From: an uncultured Acidimicrobiaceae bacterium
Lineage (GTDB): Bacteria; Actinomycetota; Acidimicrobiia; Acidimicrobiales; SZUA-35
DNA: 40,894 bases
Direction of reading: 5' to 3'
Assembly: GCA_947259095.1 (NCBI GenBank)
Contig: CAMYLA010000068.1
Location: forward strand, 1 to 40,894
Under the pieces are notes generated by a model. That model was not told the DNA's origin, did no database searches, and saw only the letters and a program-made list of their open reading frames with translations. The position numbers and the translations under genes were made by a program. This document shows positions 8,530 to 15,799 of this stretch, piece by piece; the stretch's first letter is position 1; every line of letters begins with the position of its first letter.

Positions 8530-9161
8530 ACGGGCCAGCTGGCGGCCGCCTGGACCAGCCCGTCGATGAGATGATTGACGTGGGGAAACCGCTTCGATTC
8601 CCGGCAGTGGGCCGGCCAGAACCGGGCCAGGGGTGACAGCCCCCGGACCCGGGGTGGGAGCTCCAACTGCACCCCGCCCTTGGAGGTCAGGTTGCACGGA
8701 TTGTCGGGATGCAGGCCTCGCAGGGCCTTGGGTATTTCGCCGATCTCGTCGATGGTGCGATACGCCGGCAGCGCCGATCTGACGTGATGGGCCACGTGGG
8801 AGGCCAGTTCACGGTTGCCGCCCCCGCACAGCAGGCTGGTGAAGTGGCCCCGCCGGCCATAGCCGTGCAGCGCAACCACCACGTCACAGTGCTCGACGAA
8901 GGACTTCAGCTGGGGTGACTCGTCCGGCGACACCAGCTTCGATGGGATGTGATGGCGCATCCCGGCCGGCTGCAACACCCCGTAGAACGATGAGCCCGAA
9001 CGGGCTGCCGCCTCCGAGGCGATCTGCTCGGTCACCCGTTCGAGATTGCCGCCGTGGAAGGCGCAGAACCCGAAACGGCTGCGGAGGTCGCTCACTTCGA
9101 TGACCCCGGGCCTGTTCAGCAGCTCGGCGAAGGTTATGGGCTCCCGATTGACCTCTTGCAC
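8526..9161 (-). CDS. Poly-gamma-glutamate hydrolase-like protein (PF05908 type)
   Basis: Related to the phage and Bacillus zinc peptidases that cut poly-gamma-glutamate. The 211-residue protein has the family's ordered motifs: FCAFHGGNLERVTEQIA near residue 35 (HGG-x-x-E, zinc ligands), a central VVVALHGY block, and the C-terminal NPCNLTSKGGVQLELPPRVR. There is no signal peptide, so it would act inside the cell or be released by lysis. No prophage genes surround it. It could act on another gamma-glutamyl or amide substrate in this organism; the fold assignment is firmer than the substrate. Confidence 0.8.
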   Translation of the reverse strand: MQEVNREPITFAELLNRPGVIEVSDLRSRFGFCAFHGGNLERVTEQIASEAAARSGSSFYGVLQPAGMRHHIPSKLVSPDESPQLKSFVEHCDVVVALHGYGRRGHFTSLLCGGGNRELASHVAHHVRSALPAYRTIDEIGEIPKALRGLHPDNPCNLTSKGGVQLELPPRVRGLSPLARFWPAHCRESKRFPHVNHLIDGLVQAAASWPV

Positions 9162-9248
9162 GTCACCAGACTGACAGATGGCCGGGGTCGGCGGTGAATC
9201 GGGATCGGCCCTCGCCTCCCGTCGACTCGGAACCGCTGGGGGGCCGGC

Positions 9249-10181
9249 TCAAGAGTCGACCAGGACCCGCTCGGCGTCGTGGTCCCGGCTCCGTCGGACC
9301 AGGTAGCCGGCGACGGCCAAGGCGACGTTGACGGCCAGGAACGTCCAGCCCATCAGGCTGGTGCGGGCCATCGTTCGCCCGAACACCGAGATCTGGGCAC
9401 CCATCCACTGGGCCAGCGACGCCTGCCAGCCCTCGGCGGTGGTGATGATCGAGTTGATCCACGGTGTCGGCTCGGTCGAGAAGTCGAGTACCTGCTCCGA
9501 CCAGATGCCGTAGAGGGCAACGTAGATCCCGACCACGATCAGCACGCCGGCCGAGATCAGGTTGATCTTCGGCAGCAGTTGGCGGAACCGGCTGACGATG
9601 CCCTTCTTGCCGAACCCGACCGCAAGCGTCAGCACCGTTGCCAGCAGGCCCATCCCGATGGCGTAGGACACGAACGACCCGAGCCGCTCACCGAACGAGG
9701 CACCGCTGGCGGAGTTGCCGATGGCCCCCAGGAAGATGCCGATGGTGCAGCTCAGGGAGGCAACGGCGTAGGACACACCGAAGATGAACATGCTGCCAAC
9801 CGATCGGCTGCCGCCACCCTTGTTCATCTTCGGGATCTTCACCATCGGCTGGAAGCCGGCCAGCATGGCGATCCCGAGCGCCACCAGACCGACACCGACC
9901 ACGACCGTGATGCGGGGCAGCCAGCCCGATTCCTGAAGGCCGGTGATCGTTCCGGCCAGGAACAGGCCCAGCACACCGAACACGGCCAGGAACCCGGCCG
10001 ACATCGACAGGCCGACCACCTGGGCCCGGTTCAGGGCGATGATCGACGACGTCTCGGCGTCCTCGCCATCATCGAGTCCGAGGAAGAAACCGAGGTACGC
10101 CGGCAGCAGGGCGAAGCCGCACGGGTTGACGAGCGCAACCATGCCGAGGGCGAAAGCCCTCGGATCCAACAGATCGCCCAT
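9249..10181 (-). CDS. ccdA: CcdA-type thiol-disulfide transmembrane transporter
   Basis: Carries reducing power from cytoplasmic thioredoxin across the membrane for cytochrome c maturation or extracytoplasmic disulfide reduction. It has 310 residues with about seven hydrophobic helices. The conserved redox Cys pair is visible: Cys in NPCGFALLPAYLGFFL near residue 21 and Cys in SLSCTIGIFLGAIG near residue 145. The start overlaps the tlpA stop by one base (TGATG), so translation is coupled. The protein is longer than minimal CcdA because of a C-terminal soluble loop and extra helix. It probably supplies electrons to the adjacent TlpA-like protein and possibly serves the CtaC cytochrome c domain. 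Confidence 0.93.
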   Translation of the reverse strand: MGDLLDPRAFALGMVALVNPCGFALLPAYLGFFLGLDDGEDAETSSIIALNRAQVVGLSMSAGFLAVFGVLGLFLAGTITGLQESGWLPRITVVVGVGLVALGIAMLAGFQPMVKIPKMNKGGGSRSVGSMFIFGVSYAVASLSCTIGIFLGAIGNSASGASFGERLGSFVSYAIGMGLLATVLTLAVGFGKKGIVSRFRQLLPKINLISAGVLIVVGIYVALYGIWSEQVLDFSTEPTPWINSIITTAEGWQASLAQWMGAQISVFGRTMARTSLMGWTFLAVNVALAVAGYLVRRSRDHDAERVLVDS

Positions 10182-10771
10182 CAGATCTTCTCCAGCAGGT
10201 GCTCATCGATCAGTTCCTGCAGCTTGGCGTCGTCGAGGACCCCGGTCCACAGGTGCATGAGCTGCCCGTCGGCGGAGATGAAGGCGGTGGCCGGGGTTCC
10301 CTTGGCCTCCATGGCGGTCCAGATCTCGTAGTTCGGTTGGAACACGGTCTCGTAGCTGATGGCCGTTTCGGCGACGAAACTGCGCCAGGTCACCTCGTCG
10401 AGATCGTGGTTGATCCCGATGAACCGCACCGCATCCCCATTGGCCACGTGGACGGCCTCGAAGTCCGGCAACTCGGCCCGGCACGGCGCACACCACGAGG
10501 CGAAGAAGTTGACCACCAGAGGATCACCCTGGAAGTCGGCCAGGGTTGCCGTCTCCCCATCTGCGGTGAGGAAAGCCAATGCGGCGAACTCCTCGGCATC
10601 GGAGGTGACGGGGTCGTCGTCCCCACTGGCGAAGAGTGCCAGCAGCAGGATCACCCCGACTGCGGCGGCGGCCAAGCCGCCGAGCAGGACTTTTCCCGAG
10701 AACGGACCACCCGAACCGGCCGACTCGGGCCGGGCCCCGGGAGAATCCTGTTCGCTGACGTGCGATGTCAT
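10181..10771 (-). CDS. TlpA/ResA-like membrane-anchored thiol-disulfide reductase
   Basis: Thioredoxin-fold protein outside the membrane that reduces disulfides, as in heme attachment to cytochrome c. It has 196 residues: a cytoplasmic N-terminus, one membrane helix (VLLGGLAAAAVGVILLLALFA), then a thioredoxin-like domain with the active site NFFASWCAPCRAEL and a cis-Pro region GTPATAFIS. It is the first gene of a two-gene unit with ccdA. The start has a GGGAG site 6 bases upstream. A TACAGT-like -10 element lies about 38 bases ahead of the start. Confidence 0.92.
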   Translation of the reverse strand: MTSHVSEQDSPGARPESAGSGGPFSGKVLLGGLAAAAVGVILLLALFASGDDDPVTSDAEEFAALAFLTADGETATLADFQGDPLVVNFFASWCAPCRAELPDFEAVHVANGDAVRFIGINHDLDEVTWRSFVAETAISYETVFQPNYEIWTAMEAKGTPATAFISADGQLMHLWTGVLDDAKLQELIDEHLLEKI

Positions 10772-10873
10772 TGCTGCTCCCTACCAGAGTCCTCGATTTG
10801 TACTGTAGAGCCTGCCACGGGGACGAAACCGGCACCGCCCCCCAGCGCATTCCCCCGTCCCGGAAAACCAAAG

Positions 10874-10907
10874 CATCCCGGGCTCGAATACTCCGTTGCC
10901 CGGGATG
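10874..10907 (-). terminator. Palindromic hairpin, probable whiB terminator
   Basis: A perfect 9-bp inverted repeat, CATCCCGGG-N16-CCCGGGATG, lies 55 bases beyond the whiB stop. On the minus strand it is followed by CTTTGGTTTTCC, a broken T-run, so it can work as an intrinsic terminator for whiB. A closely similar element occurs at 14207-14235. Confidence 0.5.
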
Positions 10908-10961
10908 TTGGTTCGACTTCTCGAAGGTTCTGGCACCGATCTGACGGTTCTGGTCACCCGA

Positions 10962-11456
10962 TCAGGCGATCAGCTTCTGCAGATGGGCCGGGATCGGCAC
11001 GACCGGCAGCTGGTCCTCGGGCCGTGCCACCTTCGGTGGCCGCCCTCGCCGACGCTTCTGGGCCAGCACCCGTCCATTGGAGAACAACTGCCCACCCCAG
11101 ACGCCGCACGGCTCGGCCCGCGAGATCGCTCCCTCGAGGCACGGTGCGATCACCGGGCATTCGGCGCAGATCCGCTTCGCCGCGACGATGTCCGGCAGCT
11201 CTTCGGAGAAGAACAGATGGATCGACTCGGAAACGGTCCGGCATGCCGCCTGGAGCTCCCAGTCGGTCGCCGTCTCGTCGGAGCCTGCGTCCAGATGGTC
11301 CATCGTCTCGTCGGAGGCGCGGTTGAATCCGACCGGGGTCTCGTCGATGGTGACGAATCGACCGGCTGCGGCTCCTTCGGTGCTGGGCGGGACGGTGAAA
11401 CTGATCTCGTCTGGTTCGAGTGAGTCGAGTGCTTCCCACTCTTCGGTGATGGTCAT
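10962..11456 (-). CDS. WhiB7-like iron-sulfur transcription regulator
   Basis: WhiB-family [4Fe-4S] regulator, a family restricted to actinobacteria and their phages. The 164-residue protein has four cluster cysteines (C72, C97, C100, C106), the turn GVWGG (118-122) and a basic AT-hook-like KRRRGRPPK (134-142). The block RAEPxGVWGGxxF followed by KRxRGRP resembles mycobacterial WhiB7, which activates intrinsic drug-resistance genes, more than other Wbl classes. A 70-residue acidic N-terminal extension is unusual. An AGAGGAAG site precedes the ATG. A roughly 670-base upstream region with a small ORF and hairpins suggests leader-based control. The WhiB7 role is inference; no resistance gene is adjacent except possibly distant methyltransferases. 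Confidence 0.88.
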   Translation of the reverse strand: MTITEEWEALDSLEPDEISFTVPPSTEGAAAGRFVTIDETPVGFNRASDETMDHLDAGSDETATDWELQAACRTVSESIHLFFSEELPDIVAAKRICAECPVIAPCLEGAISRAEPCGVWGGQLFSNGRVLAQKRRRGRPPKVARPEDQLPVVPIPAHLQKLIA

Positions 11457-11565
11457 TGGTCTTCCTCTGAAATGGGCGCCGGCATGGGATTGCTGTTGGT
11501 CTGCCTGCGCTGTGAGTCGTTCATCAGGTTTTCATGTGGACGTTGCGGTTCCCTTCTGCGATACG

Positions 11566-11585
11566 GCCCGGTTCTACAACCGGGC
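11566..11585 (-). promoter_or_regulatory. Perfect 8-bp hairpin in the whiB leader
   Basis: GCCCGGTT and AACCGGGC form a perfect 8-bp stem around a 4-base loop, 110 bases upstream of the whiB start and just downstream (in the transcript) of the larger leader hairpin. It could be an anti-attenuator or a second pausing structure. It has no T-run. Confidence 0.4.
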
Positions 11586-11587
11586 GC

Positions 11588-11645
11588 AAACGCAAGAAAG
11601 CCGCCGGGGGCTTCTGCTCCCAGCGGCTTGGTCGGTGTTGCGTTT
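11588..11645 (-). terminator. Attenuator-like hairpin between leader ORF and whiB
   Basis: On the minus strand AAGCCGC/GCGGCTT (7 bp) encloses GGGAGC paired with GCCCCC (6 bp, one G-T wobble) around a 4-base loop. The flanks AAACGCAA and TTGCGTTT add an outer 8-bp arm. The core is followed by TCTTGCGTTTG, a weak T-rich tail. It sits about 13 bases after the leader ORF stop and about 130 bases before whiB, where a transcription attenuator would be expected. Confidence 0.5.
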
Positions 11646-11658
11646 TCTGAGTGCTACC

Positions 11659-11955
11659 TCAGGTTGCAACCTTCGAGCGCTGGAAGTGGTGGGTCTTGGT
11701 CTTCGGGCCGTAGGCCCAGGCAAAACCGCTGACCGGGGAGGCATGCATGCGCACGGCAGCATGGGCGTGAACGCCGGTGATGCCGGTATTCACCTGGAGA
11801 CGGTTTTGTCCCGTCAGGGCGGCCGACATCGGCGAGACAATGCACACCTCGGTGAAGCAGCGATCGGACGGGCCGGCAAGACTCTGCCGGCCAGGGCCGG
11901 GGCGCCGTGAATCGGGGGCACAGGTATCGATGTGGCGTTGTTCGAGAATCATCAT
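11659..11955 (-). CDS. Small ORF in the whiB leader
   Basis: A 98-codon frame starting with two consecutive ATG codons (11955 and 11952), preceded by a strong AAAGGAG site 9 bases upstream. The protein (MMILEQRHIDTCAPDSRRPG..., ending HHFQRSKVAT) matches no family I know. It has several His residues, three Cys and a basic C-terminus, and no membrane segment. Its third-position GC is lower than in surrounding genes, so selection may act on translation rather than on the product. A longer upstream start is open but has no ribosome site. It may be a leader ORF whose translation controls the downstream hairpin; alternatively it is an ordinary small gene with its own terminator. Confidence 0.5.
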   Translation of the reverse strand: MMILEQRHIDTCAPDSRRPGPGRQSLAGPSDRCFTEVCIVSPMSAALTGQNRLQVNTGITGVHAHAAVRMHASPVSGFAWAYGPKTKTHHFQRSKVAT

Positions 11956-12124
11956 CAATCCGTGCTCCTTTCCGGTTTCCTCTGCCCGAGGTGATCGGGC
12001 TCGGCTGCAATCTTCGGGCCTGTCGGCCTGCGTTTCGCTCCTGTTCACCCTAGCAATGCCGTCTGCAAAGTGGAAGACGTCTCGTTCGGGTGGACCTTGC
12101 ACACCGAACTAGATATCGGCAGCC

Positions 12125-12131
12125 TTGTCAA
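12125..12131. promoter_or_regulatory. Shared -35 element of divergent promoters (whiB leader / thioesterase)
   Basis: TTGTCAA reads as TTGTCA on the plus strand and as TTGACA on the minus strand. On the plus strand TATCGG follows after a 17-base spacer, 16 bases before the thioesterase ATG. On the minus strand an AT-rich stretch (AATAAATAGT) lies directly upstream of TTGACA, a place where WhiB7 AT-hook proteins are known to bind in other actinobacteria. No good minus-strand -10 box is evident. Confidence 0.4.
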
Positions 12132-12168
12132 ACTATTTATTGGCCGGTATCGGGATACGGTCGATTCC

Positions 12169-13008
12169 ATGTCGAAATGGGCCGTACGGTCGATGGACGC
12201 GCTGGCCGCACCGGCGGCCCGGGGGCGGCGGTTCACCGGGCAGCGGAAGGTTCGCCTCGGTGACGTCGAGATCGGCGGTCGGCTTCGCTTCGACGCACTG
12301 ACCCGGTACACCCAGGACGTCTCAGATGACGACACCACCGATGCCGGCCTGCCGGCCGATCCGGGCTGGGTGGTCCGATCCACGGTGGTCGACCAGGTGG
12401 TCCCTGCGGTGCTCGGCGAAGAGCTCCGGTTCGCCACATTCTGCTCCGGCCTCGGGCGTCGGTGGGCCGAGCGTCGCCTCTCGATCGTTGGCGGGGCCGG
12501 GGCCCGGTACGAGGTGGCAACGGTCTGGGTCTGCATCGACGTGCAGTCCGGGCAGCCCCATGCACTGACCGAGCGGTTCATCGAGCTCTACGGCGGCGCC
12601 GCCGACGGCCGGCGGGTTTCGGCCCGGCTCAGCAACCCCAAGCTCATCGATCAACCGGCGGACAACCTTTTTTGGGGTCGGTGGCAGCTGCGGGCCGCCG
12701 ACTACGACGTGTATGAGCACGTCAACAACGCGGCCTACTGGGCCGTGGTGGAGCAGTGGCTCGATCCGTCGATGTCGGCCGGGCCGGTCCGGGCCAGGCT
12801 GGACTACGGCGCCGGGCTGACGCCGGCCGAATCGGTGCCGGTGGCCCGCTCCTCGGGGCCCGATGGCCTCGGGTTGTGGTGGCTCGGTCCCTCCGCCGCC
12901 GTGGAGGACGGGCCCGGTGACGTGGACCCCGGCGCTGAGGTGGTGGCCAGCGCCTGCGTGACGGCGCTGGAACCCGGTCTCTACGCCGAACGCCATCGGG
13001 CCGAGTGA
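12169..13008 (+). CDS. Acyl-ACP thioesterase-like protein (double hotdog fold)
   Basis: Probably hydrolyses acyl-ACP or a related acyl thioester to release fatty acids. It has 279 residues from the ATG at 12169. Two hotdog halves can be seen: an N-terminal half (VRLGDVEIGGRLRFDALTRYTQDVS, with WVVRSTVVD and LGEELRFATFCSGLGRRWAERRL) and a C-terminal half with DYDVYEHVNNAAYWAVVEQWL, the HVNNxxYW pattern typical of FatA/FatB-type thioesterases. The start is very close to the putative promoter, so the mRNA may have little or no leader. The acyl chain specificity is unknown. Confidence 0.85.
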   Translation: MSKWAVRSMDALAAPAARGRRFTGQRKVRLGDVEIGGRLRFDALTRYTQDVSDDDTTDAGLPADPGWVVRSTVVDQVVPAVLGEELRFATFCSGLGRRWAERRLSIVGGAGARYEVATVWVCIDVQSGQPHALTERFIELYGGAADGRRVSARLSNPKLIDQPADNLFWGRWQLRAADYDVYEHVNNAAYWAVVEQWLDPSMSAGPVRARLDYGAGLTPAESVPVARSSGPDGLGLWWLGPSAAVEDGPGDVDPGAEVVASACVTALEPGLYAERHRAE

Positions 13009-13045
13009 CCCGAGGCCAAGATCCCGTGGCTCGAGGTACGCACCG

Positions 13046-13624
13046 CTAGGCCGGCTTCGCCTCCGGTCGGCTCGCCTCCGGGTCGTGGTCGAACAACGAT
13101 GCCCGGTAGTAGCGCAGCTCGTTGATGCTCTCGGTCACGTCGTCGAGGGCCCGGTGGCCGACATCCTTCTTCGGGGCCGCGGCGAGCACCTCGGGGTGCC
13201 ATCGCCTCGCCAGTTCCTTTATGGTCGAGACGTCGACGGACCGGTAGTGCAGGAACTCCTCGATCTCCGGCATGTGAATGGCCAGGAATCGCCGGTCCAT
13301 GCCGATCGAATTGCCACAAAGAGGCACGGACCTGGCCGTTGGGATTTGGCTCTTCAGGAAATCGAGTGTCTGGGCCGCGGCCTCTTCATGACTCACCGTC
13401 GACGCCTTGATCTGATCGAGAAGCCCCGACTTGGTGTGCATTTCCACCACCACCGGATCCATTCTCGACAGTTCGTCGTCGCCGGTCTTGATGACCAGCT
13501 CCGGCCCGGTTGCCACGATGTTCAGCTCGTCATCGGTCAACAGGGTGGCGATCTCGACGATGACGTGTTGCGCCGGGTCGAGTCCGGTCATTTCTAGATC
13601 CATCCACGCAAGCAAGTCACTCAC
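13046..13624 (-). CDS. orn: Oligoribonuclease
   Basis: 3'-5' exonuclease of the DEDDh family that degrades di- to penta-ribonucleotides in the cytoplasm, completing RNA decay and pGpG turnover. The 192-residue product starts at the GTG at 13624, giving VSDLLAWMDLEMTGLDP; Asp and Glu of DLE are the first metal ligands. Other motifs are CGNSIGMDRRFL, FLHYRSVDVSTIKELARRW, and GHRALDDVTESINELRYYR with the catalytic His-Asp. A long upstream extension of the frame overlaps dut and is rejected. It is divergent from dut with 93 bases between, and convergent with the thioesterase gene. Confidence 0.96.
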   Translation of the reverse strand: MSDLLAWMDLEMTGLDPAQHVIVEIATLLTDDELNIVATGPELVIKTGDDELSRMDPVVVEMHTKSGLLDQIKASTVSHEEAAAQTLDFLKSQIPTARSVPLCGNSIGMDRRFLAIHMPEIEEFLHYRSVDVSTIKELARRWHPEVLAAAPKKDVGHRALDDVTESINELRYYRASLFDHDPEASRPEAKPA

Positions 13625-13717
13625 CCTAGCCCGTCTGCGGTCCCGGTTCTGTCTTGGGAACCTGCCGAGCCCGATCTCCCGGCCCGGTTCGGTCGCAGGC
13701 CTCGTAGGCTTCCGGCG

Positions 13718-14152
13718 GTGATTTCGATTCCGTTGAAGCGCCTCGATCCCGATCTCCCGGCCCCGGCCAGGATGCGGGCCGGCGACGCTGCGGTGGACCT
13801 GCCGTCCCGGATCGATGCGGTGGTGGCCCCCGGCCAACGGGTCCTCGTCCCGACCGGGTTCGCCGTCGCCGTTCCGAGTGGCTGGTGTGGCCTCGTGTTG
13901 TCGCGCTCGGGTCTGGTGCTGAACCATGGGGTGGTGGTGTTGAACGCTCCCGGCCTCATCGATTCGGGCTATCGAGGTGAACTGCAGGTGGTGTTGCACA
14001 ACACCGGTAGCGAGCCGTTCGAGATCGAGCGGGGGCGGCGGGTCGCCCAGTTCCTGGTGACCGAAGCCCCGCCGGTCCAGTATCGGGAGGTCGATCGACT
14101 GCCGCCTGCGCCAGATGATCGTGGTGTTCAGGGCTTCGGCAGTTCCGGCTGA
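13718..14152 (+). CDS. dut: Deoxyuridine 5'-triphosphate nucleotidohydrolase
   Basis: Splits dUTP to dUMP and pyrophosphate, keeping uracil out of DNA and feeding thymidylate synthesis. It has 144 residues starting at GTG. All five trimeric dUTPase motifs are present: motif 1 AGDAAVDL, motif 2 SRSGL (Ser in place of the usual Pro), motif 3 NAPGLIDSGYRGEL with the catalytic Asp, motif 4 RGRRVAQFLV and motif 5 GFGSSG at the C-terminus. It is divergent from orn. The next plus-strand gene begins 438 bases later. Confidence 0.96.
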   Translation: MISIPLKRLDPDLPAPARMRAGDAAVDLPSRIDAVVAPGQRVLVPTGFAVAVPSGWCGLVLSRSGLVLNHGVVVLNAPGLIDSGYRGELQVVLHNTGSEPFEIERGRRVAQFLVTEAPPVQYREVDRLPPAPDDRGVQGFGSSG

Positions 14153-14206
14153 ACCGCCGGTCGATCAGGCCCTGATACAAAAGGCCGTCGGACCGAAAAC
14201 GAATCG

Positions 14207-14235
14207 TCCCGGAGCTGGAATATTGTGGCCCGGGA
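14207..14235. repeat. Second copy of the CCCGGG-arm palindrome
   Basis: TCCCGG-N17-CCGGGA, with GAATATT in its loop. Read on the minus strand it aligns with the element at 10874-10907: both have ATCCCGGGC, then a TATTC core, then CCGGGA and a nearby GTTTTC. No minus-strand gene ends near this copy, so a terminator role does not explain it. Confidence 0.5.
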
Positions 14236-14389
14236 TCGCCCGAGGCGACGACATGGGGCCAAAAAACCCTCTGAAATCAGCGGTTTCAGCCGGTCGTGGG
14301 CCGCCGGTTCGGTGGCTGGACAGGCATCGACACAGCCCAGGTTGGCGCCCGGACTAGCCGCAACGACACGAAGCGACTACGATAGTGGG

Positions 14390-14519
14390 TGAGCAAGTAG
14401 GTGCGCCACCACCACCTCGGCCCGTCTCTTCGGGTTCGGGTCACGGAGGACCCTACCAGTCAAGATCTGACCCGGCCAAAGGCACTACCCGCCAGCCTTC
14501 GGCCGGGTCATCTCTTTTT
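14390..14519 (+). ncRNA. Candidate structured RNA ending in an intrinsic terminator
   Basis: The 438-base gap between dut and the methyltransferase holds no credible gene but is rich in structure. A TACGAT -10-like box at 14378-14383 could start a transcript near 14390; no good -35 is seen. The transcript would contain AGGTG/CACCT and GGGTC/GACCC hairpins, an alternative GTAGG/CCTAC pairing, and the terminator at 14468-14519. CGGGTCA at 14437-14443 can pair with TGACCCG at 14468-14474, the first arm of the terminator, which would make mutually exclusive structures. It could be an independent small RNA or a riboswitch or attenuator for the methyltransferase. I recognise no known RNA family. 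Confidence 0.35.
14468..14519 (+). terminator. Strong intrinsic terminator
   Basis: TGACCCGGCC (14468-14477) pairs perfectly with GGCCGGGTCA (14501-14510), with an inner AAGGC/GCCTT stem and an 11-base loop. The hairpin is followed directly by TCTCTTTTT. It lies 316 bases after dut and 71 bases before the methyltransferase start. Confidence 0.75.
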
Positions 14520-14590
14520 GGCCAAGCCCCTCGGCCGGGGCGAATCGTGGCGGCCTTTCTCGACCGTCGGACCGTCGCTACGATCGTTCC

Positions 14591-15385
14591 ATGACCGACC
14601 GGAACGAGAACACCAAGGATCTTGTCCGTCGCCAGTTCGGGGCCAACGCCGCCAACTACGCCACCAGCATCGTCCACGCAAAAGGGGCCAGCCTGGATCG
14701 CCTGGTTTCTCTGATGGCCCCGGAACCGGGCTGGGATCTGCTCGACATCGCCACCGCCGCAGGCCACACCGCGTTCGCCTTCGCCCCTCATGTCGCCACC
14801 GTCGTCGCTTCCGACCTGGTGGACGAGATGCTGGAGGTGGCCCGAACCCAGGCTGCGGAACGGGGCCACGACAACGTCTCGTTCGAGCGGGCCGACGCCG
14901 AGGCCCTGCCGTTCGGTGACGGCTCGTTCGACGCCGTCACCTGTCGAATCGCCCCCCACCACTTCAACACCCCCGAACGGTTCGTCGCCGAGGTGGCCAG
15001 GGTCCTGCGACCGGGCGGTCGGTTCGGCCTGGTCGACAACATGGTCAACGACGAGGCCGAACGCTTCGTCAACGACTGGGAACGCAAGCGTGATCCCAGC
15101 CACGTCAAAGCGCTGAGCGTCGAGCGCTGGACGGCGCTCGTCGAGCAGGCCGGGCTGTCGATGGTGGCCGCCGAGACGCTGGCCAAGCGCATGCGGTTCC
15201 AGGACTGGGTGGAGAACATGAGCGTGCCGCCAGACGTGCGGATCGAGCTGTTGGCCGAGCTGAAGGACGCTCCGGAGGCCGCCGCCACCTACCTCCGGCC
15301 CGAGTTCGGCCCGACCGGTGCGCAGTCGTCCACCGCCTTCCATCTCACCGAAGGTGTGCTGGTGGCACAGAAGCCCACCGGCTGA
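14591..15385 (+). CDS. Class I SAM-dependent methyltransferase (UbiE/COQ5-like)
   Basis: Small-molecule methyltransferase of the UbiE type. The 264-residue protein has the SAM motifs GWDLLDIATAAGHTAFAFAP (motif I, with ATAAGH in place of the usual GxGxG) near residue 54, VVASDLVDEMLEVAR (acidic ribose contact), FERADAEALPFGDGSFDAVTCRIAPHH (motif II) and LRPGGRFGLVDNM (motif III). The substrate is not evident and menaquinone genes are not adjacent. A second TACGAT box lies 12 bases before the ATG, suggesting a leaderless message independent of the upstream structured RNA. Confidence 0.87.
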   Translation: MTDRNENTKDLVRRQFGANAANYATSIVHAKGASLDRLVSLMAPEPGWDLLDIATAAGHTAFAFAPHVATVVASDLVDEMLEVARTQAAERGHDNVSFERADAEALPFGDGSFDAVTCRIAPHHFNTPERFVAEVARVLRPGGRFGLVDNMVNDEAERFVNDWERKRDPSHVKALSVERWTALVEQAGLSMVAAETLAKRMRFQDWVENMSVPPDVRIELLAELKDAPEAAATYLRPEFGPTGAQSSTAFHLTEGVLVAQKPTG

Positions 15386-15414
15386 GCCGACGCCGGGCGG
15401 CGCCCCCGGTTTGT

Positions 15415-15789
15415 CTACGTTGCAGGCGCCGAAGCGGTTCGCTCATCGCCGGTCGACAGGGTGAGCGTCACCTCTGTTCGATCGACCGAAGCGGTTTCGA
15501 TCAACCCGGTCAGCTTCTCGGCCAGGCCGGGTCGATCGCCGACGTCGGCCTCGGGGTTGCTGAGCACGATCTGCAGCTCGGTGGGGCTCCAGGATGCGTG
15601 GGCGCTGATCCGACCCGAACCCTGCAACGCCTCGACAGCGGTGTCCACCGCGGCCCGCAGCCGCTCCACGGTGGAGACGTCGATGCCCAGTCGCAGGGCC
15701 AGGCCCACGACCGCCACCCGACCGATCCGGGTGAAGGCCTCGGAGGCGGGGAAGGCAACCTGGAGTTGGTCGTGGGTGCCATCGGTCAT
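15415..15789 (-). CDS. Small protein resembling the N-terminal half of an RsbW/SpoIIAB-type ATPase
   Basis: A 124-residue protein starting MTDGTHDQLQVAFPASEAF. The stretch TRIGRVAVVGLALRLGIDVSTVERLRAAVDTAVEAL matches the pattern of the first helices of anti-sigma-factor histidine-kinase-like ATPases, where an Asn-box helix follows. The expected N-box Asn and the G boxes for ATP are not visible, so it is either a non-ATP-binding derivative or only superficially similar. It follows the ligase stop by 10 bases and is probably cotranscribed. The function is unknown. Confidence 0.6.
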   Translation of the reverse strand: MTDGTHDQLQVAFPASEAFTRIGRVAVVGLALRLGIDVSTVERLRAAVDTAVEALQGSGRISAHASWSPTELQIVLSNPEADVGDRPGLAEKLTGLIETASVDRTEVTLTLSTGDERTASAPAT

Positions 15790-15799
15790 CGCTGCAACC

